From Thalassotalea sp. 1_MG-2023 (lineage in GTDB: Bacteria; Pseudomonadota; Gammaproteobacteria; Enterobacterales; Alteromonadaceae): a stretch of 64,000 nucleotides of DNA. The stretch is from assembly GCF_030546745.1 (NCBI RefSeq), contig NZ_JAUOPD010000003.1, positions 1 through 64,000 on the forward strand, written 5' to 3'. This document shows positions 34,403 to 43,532 of the stretch, piece after piece (the stretch's first letter is position 1; each line of letters opens with the position of its first letter). The notes below the pieces were generated by a model. It saw only the letters and a program-made list of their open reading frames with translations, had not been told where the DNA came from and did no database searches. The translations under genes and the position numbers were made by a program.

Positions 34403-36577
34403 ATGGATGTATCTGAACTATTAGATTCACTCAATGATAAACAACGTGAAGCGGTAGGCGCTCCGTTACGAAATATGCTGGTGTTAGCAGGCGCAGGTAG
34501 CGGGAAAACGCGAGTATTGGTACAAAGAATTGCATGGCTTATGCAAGTTGAGAAAGTATCTGCGCACAGCATTCTTGCTGTTACATTTACCAATAAAGCA
34601 GCGGCTGAAATGCGAGCGCGAGTAGAACAAATGGTAGGTGGCAATATCCATGGCATGTGGATAGGCACCTTTCATGGATTAGCGCATCGATTATTGCGTA
34701 TGCACTTTCAAGAGGCTAACTTACCGCAAAGCTTTCAAGTGTTAGACTCTGATGATCAACTGCGTTTAATAAAACGTATTTTACGCGCGCTAAATCTTGA
34801 CGAAAAACGTTGGCCAGCAAAACAAATGCAGTGGTATATCAACGGTAAAAAAGATGAAGGGCTACGCGCTAAACATATTGAAACACACTACGATCAAACA
34901 GAAGAAACTTTTGTTAAAGTTTACCAAGCGTATCAAGATGCTTGTGATCGTGCTGGGTTGGTAGATTTTGCTGAATTATTATTACGTGCACATGAACTTT
35001 GGCTACATCATCCGGTTTTGTTACGGCACTACCAACAGCGATTTTCTCAAATTTTAGTGGATGAATTTCAAGACACCAATGCGATCCAATACGCCTGGTT
35101 AAATTTGCTGGGTCGTGAACAAAGCAATGTGATGATCGTGGGTGACGATGACCAGTCAATTTATGGTTGGCGTGGTGCTAAAATAGAGAATATACAACGA
35201 TTTTTAGATGATTTTACCGGCGCAGAAACCATACGCTTAGAGCAAAACTATCGTTCAACTGCCAATATTTTAACGGCTGCCAATAAGTTAATTGATAACA
35301 ATAACAATCGCTTGGGGAAAGACCTTTGGACACAAGGTGAACAAGGGGAAAAAATTGCTATTTATACTGCCTTTAATGAAATAGATGAAGCACGCTTTAT
35401 TGCTGGCAGAATAGAACAATGGCGAAGTGATAACGGTGATTTAAACAATGTCGCTATCTTATATCGCAGTAATGCGCAGTCGCGTATTTTGGAAGAAGCA
35501 TTGCTTCAAGCTAATTTACCCTATCGTATTTATGGCGGTTTACGCTTTTTTGAGCGCCAAGAAATTAAGGATGCATTAGCTTATTTACGGATAATTAATA
35601 ATCGAGATGACGATGCAGCGTTTGAACGTATTATCAATACCCCAACACGAGGTATTGGTAATCAAACGTTATCGCTAGTTCGAGATGCTGCACGTAGTTT
35701 GCAAATGACCATGTGGCAGGCTTGTCAAACAATGTTGGCAAGCGAGCAATTAAAAGGTCGAAGTGCAAAAGTCATTAAAGTGTTTGTCGAGCTGATCGAT
35801 CAACTTGAAGATGAATCACAACATTTAGATTTAGATCAACAAGCAAACTTTGTTATTCAACACAGCGGCTTAAAAGCTATGTATCAAGCTGAAAAAGGCG
35901 AACGAGCAGAAGCACGTATTGAAAACTTAAATGAATTAGTGACAGCTTGCCAAACCTTTGAAGTAGATCCTGAACTTGAACAAGCGCAAAGCGAACTGAC
36001 GAGTTTTTTAACCCATGCTGCGCTAGAGTCTGGTGAAGGGCAAGCAGATGAATTTGAACATGCGGTACAGCTAATGACAATGCATTCTGCCAAAGGATTA
36101 GAGTTTCCTTTAGTGTTTATTGCAGGCTTGGAAGAAGGTATGTTCCCTTCGCAGCAGTCATTAGAAGAAATTGGTCGTTTAGAAGAAGAGCGACGCTTAT
36201 GTTATGTTGGTATGACGCGGGCAATGGAAAAACTATATTTATGTCATGCAGAAAGCCGTCGTTTATACGGACAAGAAAAAATTCATCCGGCAAGTCGATT
36301 TTTACGTGAGCTGCCTAGTGATTGTGTAGAAGAAATACGCATGCAAAACCAAGTTACTCGGCCTAAGTCTTCTGGCAGGTTTGCTAATACCATTTCGTTA
36401 GAAACATTCGAGGGAACAGGCTTTAAGTTAGGGCAATCTGTTGTGCATCAAAAATTTGGTGAAGGAGTTGTGCTAAACTATGAAGGGAATGGTGCTCAAA
36501 GTCGTGTGCAAGTTAATTTTGCAGAAGTAGGTAGCAAATGGCTAGTAATTGCCTATGCTAATTTAAAAGCATTATAA
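34403..36577 (+). CDS. uvrD: UvrD, DNA helicase II
   Basis: Superfamily 1 3'-5' helicase of nucleotide excision and mismatch repair. 724 residues: Q motif LNDKQREAV, Walker [17 protein letters not shown] (motif II), [13 protein letters not shown] (motif III), LEQNYRS, MTMHSAKGLEFP and YVGMTRA. The Tudor-like C-terminus (VVHQKFGEGVVL) is kept. The yigB-uvrD order is conserved. Confidence 0.97.
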   Translation: MDVSELLDSLNDKQREAVGAPLRNMLVLAGAGSGKTRVLVQRIAWLMQVEKVSAHSILAVTFTNKAAAEMRARVEQMVGGNIHGMWIGTFHGLAHRLLRMHFQEANLPQSFQVLDSDDQLRLIKRILRALNLDEKRWPAKQMQWYINGKKDEGLRAKHIETHYDQTEETFVKVYQAYQDACDRAGLVDFAELLLRAHELWLHHPVLLRHYQQRFSQILVDEFQDTNAIQYAWLNLLGREQSNVMIVGDDDQSIYGWRGAKIENIQRFLDDFTGAETIRLEQNYRSTANILTAANKLIDNNNNRLGKDLWTQGEQGEKIAIYTAFNEIDEARFIAGRIEQWRSDNGDLNNVAILYRSNAQSRILEEALLQANLPYRIYGGLRFFERQEIKDALAYLRIINNRDDDAAFERIINTPTRGIGNQTLSLVRDAARSLQMTMWQACQTMLASEQLKGRSAKVIKVFVELIDQLEDESQHLDLDQQANFVIQHSGLKAMYQAEKGERAEARIENLNELVTACQTFEVDPELEQAQSELTSFLTHAALESGEGQADEFEHAVQLMTMHSAKGLEFPLVFIAGLEEGMFPSQQSLEEIGRLEEERRLCYVGMTRAMEKLYLCHAESRRLYGQEKIHPASRFLRELPSDCVEEIRMQNQVTRPKSSGRFANTISLETFEGTGFKLGQSVVHQKFGEGVVLNYEGNGAQSRVQVNFAEVGSKWLVIAYANLKAL

Positions 36578-36592
36578 GTTTTAGGTAAGTTG

Positions 36593-37837
36593 ATGCCAGA
36601 AAAGTTGTTAGTTGTAGAAGACAGTAATTCGATAGCTGCTGTTATCAAAAAAATTGGTCAGAGCTTAGGCTATCAAGTTACTGTTGCTAAGAGTCATGCA
36701 GATGTAGTCGCTATTTTAAAAGAAGATGCTTCTTTTTTTGCCGCTACGTTAGACTATAACTTGCCAGATGCTCAGCAAGGCGAGGTTATTAAAACGGTAT
36801 TATCACACGATATTCCAAGTGTGGTGATCACTGGTAAAATGGACGAAGAAACCCGCGCAAAAATTCTTGCACAACCGGTCATCGATTATATTCCGAAAGA
36901 AAACAGTCAAGCTTATATGTACCTAAAGCGGATACTATATTGGCAAAAAGCTAATAGAGGTACTGGGGTTTTAGTTGTTGACGATTCTCGCTCTGCACGA
37001 AATTACATTGTGCAACTATTAAAACGTCGAAACTTTGAAGTATTTGTTGCTGATACTGGACCTTCTGCTTTGAAAACAATGGAAGAACAGTCGAATATTA
37101 AGCTTGTGATCACTGATTTAGAAATGCCAATTATGGATGGTATTGAATTAACCAATGAGTTACGTAAGCACTATTCAAGAGAGAAATTAGCGATTATTGG
37201 TATTTCTGGAATTGCCGATCCAATGTTATCTGCGCGTTTTATTAAAAATGGTGCTGATGATTTCTTACGTAAGCCTTTTTGTACCGAAGAATTCTATTGT
37301 CGTATGATGCAAAACATCGAGAACTTGCATAATATCGAAATGATCCAAAAAGCAGCGAATACTGACTACCTTACTGAGTTACCGAATCGGCGGTCTTTTT
37401 TTAATGATGCAGAAAAGTACCTCAAGGAATATTTAGCAACGAGCAGCCATTTTGGTTTAGTGATGATTGATATTGATTATTTTAAACGAATCAATGATGA
37501 ATATGGACATGATGCCGGAGATCATGTTTTAAAATATTTAGCACAATATATGTTACAGCACTTTCCTAATGGTTTATTAGCAAGACTGGGTGGTGAAGAA
37601 TTCGCGATATTAATACCAGGCGAAGATCAAGATAGCATTTATCAAGAGCTTGACAGTTTTCGCCAGCTATTAGCTGAATCAACAGTCGTATATGCTAAAC
37701 AGAGTATTTGCTTTTCTATTAGCATGGGCGTGGTATTTAATAGTAATTTATCGCTTGCAGACCAAATGAATATAGCTGACCAAGGGCTTTATCAGTCAAA
37801 AGAGAATGGTCGGAATAAAATTACTGTGATGAAATGA
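36593..37837 (+). CDS. dual-receiver diguanylate cyclase response regulator (REC-REC-GGDEF)
   Basis: Predicted two-component output of 414 residues. REC1 (about 1-118) has phospho-acceptor Asp in TLDYNLPD; REC2 (about 125-245) has VVDDS and ITDLEMPIMDG; a GGDEF domain follows with RLGGEEF (about residue 334) and DIDYFKRIND. The RxxD inhibitory site is missing (HFPNGLLARLGGEEF). ATG 36593 has AGGTAAG just upstream. It lies 15 bp after uvrD and near a YfiR-type histidine kinase gene, its likely partner (inference). Confidence 0.9.
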   Translation: MPEKLLVVEDSNSIAAVIKKIGQSLGYQVTVAKSHADVVAILKEDASFFAATLDYNLPDAQQGEVIKTVLSHDIPSVVITGKMDEETRAKILAQPVIDYIPKENSQAYMYLKRILYWQKANRGTGVLVVDDSRSARNYIVQLLKRRNFEVFVADTGPSALKTMEEQSNIKLVITDLEMPIMDGIELTNELRKHYSREKLAIIGISGIADPMLSARFIKNGADDFLRKPFCTEEFYCRMMQNIENLHNIEMIQKAANTDYLTELPNRRSFFNDAEKYLKEYLATSSHFGLVMIDIDYFKRINDEYGHDAGDHVLKYLAQYMLQHFPNGLLARLGGEEFAILIPGEDQDSIYQELDSFRQLLAESTVVYAKQSICFSISMGVVFNSNLSLADQMNIADQGLYQSKENGRNKITVMK

Positions 37838-37854
37838 ATGTAGCATTATGGTGA

Positions 37855-39975
37855 TTAAAAGTTTACAGACAACTGCGCGTTAAACCATCGACCTTTTTGC
37901 GGATATGGATGTACCGTTGTGCCTCCTTGTTGATACTGCTTATTCAACAGATTATTAACACGTAACGCTAATGAAATGTGCTTACTGACTTGGAAACGTA
38001 AGTTGGAGTTTACTAATAAACTCGCATTAATTTTCTTTTCTGGTTGATAAAAGCTTACCCCGCGTTCTGGATAATGATCAGTTAATGACATGCCCTCCTG
38101 TTGAATATTGATAGGAGAAAACTGTTTGCCGATATAGCGCAAGCCAAGGTGTAGACTAAGTTTATTATTAACGGGAAAATCAAAGGTGATATTAGCCGTG
38201 ATCTTGGGAATGTTATTAATGTAACTGCCAGTAACCGGTATTTTTTCACTATTGCTTACCGCTCGGTAAGTTGCATTTGCCCTAATATTGAGGGCTGGTG
38301 TTAAGTATCGAACTTCTTGCTCGACCCCCCAAGAAGATAACTCCCCTGCATTACTGTAATTGACGTTTTCAGTACTATTATCGCGAAAAATAACGTCTTT
38401 TGACTGATCGTAAAAAAAGTTACTCGTAAGCTGCAAATGGTATTGAGGGAAATTTATTGTTGGCGAAATTTGTAAAGAGCGTAGTATTTCAGGTTTTAAT
38501 TGTGTCGCACCAATAAAGGATGAAAGGTTAGAGAATCGATTCCAATAAGTGGCGTCTACAAAGGCTTCTGAATAGCTTAATTTAAAGCTGATGTCGTTAT
38601 GTTGATATAAAAAGCCAAATCTCGGGCTTAATTGGTCGATGTTATTGGTCGTTTTACGGTTCTTGTAGTCGTAACGTAAACCGATGTTACTTTGCCATTT
38701 ATCAGTGATCGGATATTTATACTGTAAAAAACCTGAATAGTTACTTTCTGAACCGTCGGGTAGTAATGGCTTGCTATTCGAGTTAATGGTATAGCTGTTT
38801 GTACCAGAAAGTACAGTACCGGCGTAAACTTTGTAGCTTTCAAGTTGAATGCCTAATAATAAGTCGCCGCCTTTGGCTTTAAATTCAAGGGTGCTCGACA
38901 CACCACCGGATAACTCTTTCCATGTAGGGGCTAAATAAACCGGTGTAATAGGGTCAACAACGACTGCAGTTTCTGCAACATGTTGGTCTAGGTATAAACG
39001 ATTTTTATTCACCCAAGCATCGCCAGTGACAGTATTTGTAAAACCGAAATGCGTTGTTAAATAACCAAACCCCGGTCCCGTTCCATTGACTTTTTCAAAA
39101 CTATCGTATTGATATGGTTCACCACTTAAGCCACCAGCAGTAAAGGGTTCAATATAGTGGCTACGTCGACGATTGAGTAACAATTCAGTTGTTGGAGACG
39201 TGATAGAAATGCCAATATCATAAGGATGCTTATCTTTAATGCCATAAATAATCGCTTCACTATTGGGCTGAGGCTTTTCACTATAAACATTTTCAGGAGT
39301 GAGTGAGATTACTTCACCATCTGCGTGAAACATATCTGCCCACATCACAACATCGGCATGCGAAAAAGTTTTAGCTAAGAGAACGTTAGCAGATTTTTGT
39401 CCGTGATTACCTATAGATAAACTTGCTTGCTGTTGTTCAATATCAGCAGCAGTTTTGAGGATGATATTAATGGTCGCCGTCAAAGAAACATTGCCGTATA
39501 GCGAAGAAGCTGGCCCTCTTAGCACTTCGATTTGTTTAATTTTATTTAACGAAATACTGTGATCTGGCGTTGCCATAGAATAACTTCTACTGTTGAGGCG
39601 ATGACCATTGACCATAATCAGTATTTTTTGTTGGGCTGAGGTAAAAATACCGCGAGCCGAAATATTAATTTCATTTTGATCTTCTACGTGGGTAAATCCA
39701 GGTACGTAGGTGAGTAACAATTCTTTTAACGTTTGTGCGCCACTTTGTTTAATCATTGAATCAGTAATTAAGCTGACTGGTACAGGAGCTTGGGCAACAG
39801 TTTCTTCAGATAGTGAGGCAACGGTAACTTTAGTGCCAATTAATTGTTGAAGGGAAAAGTTGAGAAAATCATCATGATTGGCAGGTTGTGCTGCCGTAGG
39901 GTAATTTGCATTAGCCTGATGGGCTAGGCCTACTAACAATAATAACGCAATATGGATAATAGACTTGCTAAGCAT
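37855..39975 (-). CDS. TonB-dependent outer-membrane receptor
   Basis: The 706-residue protein has a signal peptide (ending HQANA), a plug domain with VPVSLITDSMIKQSGAQTL and EVLRGPASSLYGNVS, a 22-strand-type barrel with TonB-receptor C-terminal repeats, and a terminal Phe. The start of the mature protein lacks a clear TonB box. The substrate is unknown; siderophore, cobalamin or other ligands are possible. It is divergent from a YfiR-domain histidine kinase and convergent with the REC-REC-GGDEF gene, suggesting a sensory link. Confidence 0.9.
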   Translation of the reverse strand: MLSKSIIHIALLLLVGLAHQANANYPTAAQPANHDDFLNFSLQQLIGTKVTVASLSEETVAQAPVPVSLITDSMIKQSGAQTLKELLLTYVPGFTHVEDQNEINISARGIFTSAQQKILIMVNGHRLNSRSYSMATPDHSISLNKIKQIEVLRGPASSLYGNVSLTATINIILKTAADIEQQQASLSIGNHGQKSANVLLAKTFSHADVVMWADMFHADGEVISLTPENVYSEKPQPNSEAIIYGIKDKHPYDIGISITSPTTELLLNRRRSHYIEPFTAGGLSGEPYQYDSFEKVNGTGPGFGYLTTHFGFTNTVTGDAWVNKNRLYLDQHVAETAVVVDPITPVYLAPTWKELSGGVSSTLEFKAKGGDLLLGIQLESYKVYAGTVLSGTNSYTINSNSKPLLPDGSESNYSGFLQYKYPITDKWQSNIGLRYDYKNRKTTNNIDQLSPRFGFLYQHNDISFKLSYSEAFVDATYWNRFSNLSSFIGATQLKPEILRSLQISPTINFPQYHLQLTSNFFYDQSKDVIFRDNSTENVNYSNAGELSSWGVEQEVRYLTPALNIRANATYRAVSNSEKIPVTGSYINNIPKITANITFDFPVNNKLSLHLGLRYIGKQFSPINIQQEGMSLTDHYPERGVSFYQPEKKINASLLVNSNLRFQVSKHISLALRVNNLLNKQYQQGGTTVHPYPQKGRWFNAQLSVNF

Positions 39976-40104
39976 TTAATTCTTATTGTTATTTTTTATA
40001 TGGTTAGATTAACCTACGAAGAACTTAACGGTCAAATTTAGCAGGTGATTTATGGTGAAAAAGTCAGTACAGTATCCATAATAATAATAAAAGGTATGGT
40101 ATTT

Positions 40105-42006
40105 ATGTCCTGCTGGTGGCGTAAAAAACAAGGTATCGTGGCAATGATTCTATCTTGCCAATTGTTGATTGTGGGCACACTTCATGCTCAGCAACTCAGC
40201 AGTGATAAAATAAAAACTGCTTATCTTTATAATTTTATTAAGCATGTAACTTGGCCATCGGAAGATAATAAAAGCGCTTTTACTATTGCCGTATATCAAG
40301 ACACAGATTTTTATCAAAAAGCACAAAAAGAGCTAGCGAGAAAACAAGTCAAGCAAAAGCCAATCGTTGTAACGTTAGTGAGTTCAACACAACAAGCAGC
40401 AAATGCAGATCTAGTATTTGTTAATGTCATCGATAAGTTTGATTTGAGTGTTGTCGCATCAGATTTGAGAAAAACCGATACATTGCTCGTCACCTTCAAT
40501 AGCTCAGATAAACATCATGTGATGTTAAATTTATTTTTCAATTCTTTGACTTCTGCGATCGAATTTGAGGTCAATAAATCCAATATTGTTTATGAAGGTT
40601 TAACTATATCCAAAGAATTGTTATTGCTTGGTGGTACTGAAATTGATATTGCTGAGTTGTATCGCGAAACGGAACTGGCGATGCAAGAAATGCGTAAAAG
40701 AGAAACGCAATTACATAACGACTTACAGCACCAAAGTGAAGCGCTAGCAGTAACTGCAAAAAGGTTACATGTATTAGATCAACAATTGAATGAACGACAA
40801 CAAATCGCAGAGCAGCGGCAAATACAGTTAATCGCGTTAAAAAAAGACATCGAACGACAAAAGCAAGCGGTAGCGATAAAAGAAAAGCAATTAAGTGATA
40901 TGGTCGGCCAGTTAACGACCATTAGAAAGAAATTAAAAACTCAGCAGAAATCTGTTATCGAAAAAGAGCAAGAAAGCAGCGAAATGGAAAGTCGTATTGC
41001 CTTCAATCGCGAAGTGATCGCCAAGCAAAAATCACAAATTGACCAACAAGGTCAGCAATTAAATCAGAAGAATGTTGAATTAGCTGCGCGTACAGAAATG
41101 ATTGAGCAGCAGCAGTTTTATCTTATGATACTTGCGATTGTTATTTGTATTGCAGTTTTTGTTAGTATTTTATTGGTGTGGTTTATCGTCAAAAATATGC
41201 GCACCACGCGTAAATTGAGCTTAACATTAAATAATTTAAAAGAAATGCAAAACCAGTTAGTGCAATCAGAAAAACTTGCCTCTTTAGGCAAGCTCACTGC
41301 CGGTGTTGCTCACGAAATTAACACACCATTAGGTATTGCGTTAACCTCTACCAGTTCTGCATTAGAAAGCACGCAAGACATTCAACAATATTTTGAATTA
41401 AACAATTTAACAAAGTCGCAGATGCGCAAATATTTTGATTCGATTGATCAGGCCTCAAGGCTTAATATGTCGTCACTTAACAGAGTTATTGAGTTATTAA
41501 ATAACTTTAAGCAAGTGGCAGCAGATCAGGTGGTTGGCGAAGCGCGAGAAATTAATTTGGTCGATTATAGCCATGAAATCATGCAAACGCTATCAGCAGA
41601 AATGAAGCGAAATCGTGTTACCTATGAAATAAATGGTACTGAAAACATTGATATAAAAACAATACCTGGGGCCCTAGCTCAAGTGTTTACGAATTTAGTA
41701 ACAAATTCAATTAAGCATGGCTTTGAGAATAGAGCCTCAGGGAAAATAACCTTAAACCTTAGCGTGCAGGGAAGTTGGGTTACGATTGTATATAAAGATA
41801 ATGGTGAGGGTATGGAACCCGAGGTGTTACTCAATATTTTTGAACCGTTTTATACCACAAAACGAAATAGTGGTGGCACTGGGCTAGGTATGAACATTGT
41901 TTATAATATTATTAAACAGCAATTACACGGTGATATTACGATTGAAAGTACCCCAAGTGAAGGTGCATTGTTCAATATTACCATACCAACATCAATTGAC
42001 CGCTAG
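40105..42006 (+). CDS. YfiR-domain sensor histidine kinase
   Basis: The 633-residue protein starts with a signal peptide/anchor (to TLHAQ) and a periplasmic YfiR-like (DUF4154) domain (KIKTAYLYNFIKHVTWP; about 30-180). A long Gln/Lys/Glu coiled coil (about 195-340), one membrane helix (about 345-370) and a kinase core follow: His in TAGVAHEINTPLG, N box TNLVTNSIKHG, DNGEGM and GGTGLGMNIV. ATG 40105 gives a normal signal peptide; upstream in-frame starts are weaker. YfiR represses a diguanylate cyclase in Pseudomonas. Its stop overlaps that of rarD. Confidence 0.88.
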   Translation: MSCWWRKKQGIVAMILSCQLLIVGTLHAQQLSSDKIKTAYLYNFIKHVTWPSEDNKSAFTIAVYQDTDFYQKAQKELARKQVKQKPIVVTLVSSTQQAANADLVFVNVIDKFDLSVVASDLRKTDTLLVTFNSSDKHHVMLNLFFNSLTSAIEFEVNKSNIVYEGLTISKELLLLGGTEIDIAELYRETELAMQEMRKRETQLHNDLQHQSEALAVTAKRLHVLDQQLNERQQIAEQRQIQLIALKKDIERQKQAVAIKEKQLSDMVGQLTTIRKKLKTQQKSVIEKEQESSEMESRIAFNREVIAKQKSQIDQQGQQLNQKNVELAARTEMIEQQQFYLMILAIVICIAVFVSILLVWFIVKNMRTTRKLSLTLNNLKEMQNQLVQSEKLASLGKLTAGVAHEINTPLGIALTSTSSALESTQDIQQYFELNNLTKSQMRKYFDSIDQASRLNMSSLNRVIELLNNFKQVAADQVVGEAREINLVDYSHEIMQTLSAEMKRNRVTYEINGTENIDIKTIPGALAQVFTNLVTNSIKHGFENRASGKITLNLSVQGSWVTIVYKDNGEGMEPEVLLNIFEPFYTTKRNSGGTGLGMNIVYNIIKQQLHGDITIESTPSEGALFNITIPTSIDR

Positions 42007-42890
42007 CGAACGTGATGTCGGTATTTGTATGTGTCGATGCAATAAATAATCAGCGCTAACCAAATAAAACCAAACGTGAGTAATTTCTCATGGTTAACTT
42101 GTTCTTGGTAGAAAAAGACCGCTAATAAAAACATAATACTTGGGCCAATATATTGGAAAAAGCCAATAGTTGACAGCGTTAGTCGTTTTGCTGCTGCGGT
42201 GAAGCATAGCAATGGTGCGGTAGTTACAATGCCCGTTACGATCAGAAAAATGTTGAGTGTTATGGTGTTATTAACCATGTTGCTGGTGCTGGTATCAACA
42301 AAAAAGAACCAATAACAAATAGCTACAGGCATCATGATGAATGATTCAATAAGCAAGCCGACTATAGAGTCAACGTGTATCTTTTTTCGTAATAAACCAT
42401 AAATGGCGAATGAAACTGCTAAGGTGAGTGAAATAATCGGTAGCGTGCCTAGCGTAATCAATTGAATTAACACGCCTAAAATAGCTAAACCAACTGCTAC
42501 CATTTGCCATTTTCTCAACCTTTCACCTAAAAATAACATGCCAAAAGCAACATTAATTAATGGATTGATATAGTAACCTAAGCTTGCATCAAGAATGTGA
42601 TTGTTGTTTATGGCCCAAATAAAGACAAACCAATTGAAGGCCAAAAAGCATGCGCTTAGTGCAAGTTTCCCTATAGTGCTTGGTGATTTAAATAAAGTAG
42701 AAGCAATACGTCGTTTTGGCGTGAGCAGTACAAAACTTAGTAAAAGCAAGCACGACCAAAGAATACGATGTACCATTATTTCATCAGCAGGCACATGCTC
42801 AATGAGTTTAAAATAGATAGGGGCTAAACCCCATAACACATAGGCAGCTATGGCATTAATAACGCCTAATTTTTGTTCTTGCTGAGTCAT
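42003..42890 (-). CDS. rarD: RarD-family EamA transporter
   Basis: Inner-membrane drug/metabolite transporter family protein of 295 residues with about ten hydrophobic segments. The N-terminus (GVINAIAAYVLWGLAPIYFK) and EIMVHRILWS are typical of RarD. It has the same strand and neighbour as in E. coli (rarD-yigI). Its stop codon sits in the palindrome GCTAGC shared with the convergent kinase gene. Confidence 0.92.
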   Translation of the reverse strand: MTQQEQKLGVINAIAAYVLWGLAPIYFKLIEHVPADEIMVHRILWSCLLLLSFVLLTPKRRIASTLFKSPSTIGKLALSACFLAFNWFVFIWAINNNHILDASLGYYINPLINVAFGMLFLGERLRKWQMVAVGLAILGVLIQLITLGTLPIISLTLAVSFAIYGLLRKKIHVDSIVGLLIESFIMMPVAICYWFFFVDTSTSNMVNNTITLNIFLIVTGIVTTAPLLCFTAAAKRLTLSTIGFFQYIGPSIMFLLAVFFYQEQVNHEKLLTFGFIWLALIIYCIDTYKYRHHVR

Positions 42891-42953
42891 GGTATATGCG
42901 CTGATTAAATACGTATTTTATCATGACTTATACTAAGTTAATTAATTATTTCA

Positions 42954-43409
42954 TTAACCAACCATATAGGTACCCGTGCCAAATGCGATATGTACTCCCT
43001 CTTCGTTATGTAGTTCCATTCTTGCTACTGCGACCTTACTGCCACTGCGAATAATACGAGCGGTCGCTACAAACTCTTGACCACGACCCGGGCGTAAAAA
43101 ATCAGTGCGTAAATCAATGGTGCTGAGTTTAGATAAACTACGGGCAATATTGGCTTCCGACATATCGTCAAGGTGTTCAATAATGTTAGCTGCTGCAACA
43201 ATACCGCCAGCGAGATCTAAGGCAGAAGCTGTTACGCCGCCGTGTAGTATTTTCTGCATTGGGTTGCCAATAAGTTTATCTTGCCATTGAAAACGTATTT
43301 CTGAGGTTTGGGTATCGAAAGTTATGATCTCTAACCCTAGCAATTGATTAAAAGGCATGCCACTGTTCCAAAAGTGGCCAATTTGTTTAAAAACGTCGGC
43401 TTGATTCAT
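42954..43409 (-). CDS. yigI: YigI/PaaI-type hotdog-fold thioesterase
   Basis: Acyl-CoA thioesterase-like protein of 151 residues. The hotdog signature KILHGGVTASALDLAGGIVA with a catalytic-type Asp, then TDFLRPGRG and FGTGTYMVG at the end. Located between rarD and recQ as E. coli yigI. Substrate unknown. Confidence 0.9.
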   Translation of the reverse strand: MNQADVFKQIGHFWNSGMPFNQLLGLEIITFDTQTSEIRFQWQDKLIGNPMQKILHGGVTASALDLAGGIVAAANIIEHLDDMSEANIARSLSKLSTIDLRTDFLRPGRGQEFVATARIIRSGSKVAVARMELHNEEGVHIAFGTGTYMVG

Positions 43410-43532
43410 AATGTCTGGTCGGATGAGGGTGGTAAGGTAAAGTGTGCACCGTTTTAAGCGAAAAAGAAAGTTTTCTTCTTGGGGGCATAATCAGGTAAAA
43501 TATGCCTTTCATTTATTTCAGAAGACTTTCCA

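Noticed and set aside
38628-38843. Short ORFs on either strand within large genes, such as this one inside the TonB receptor
   Set aside because: They lie within well-supported genes in other frames, with no ribosome site or recognisable product.
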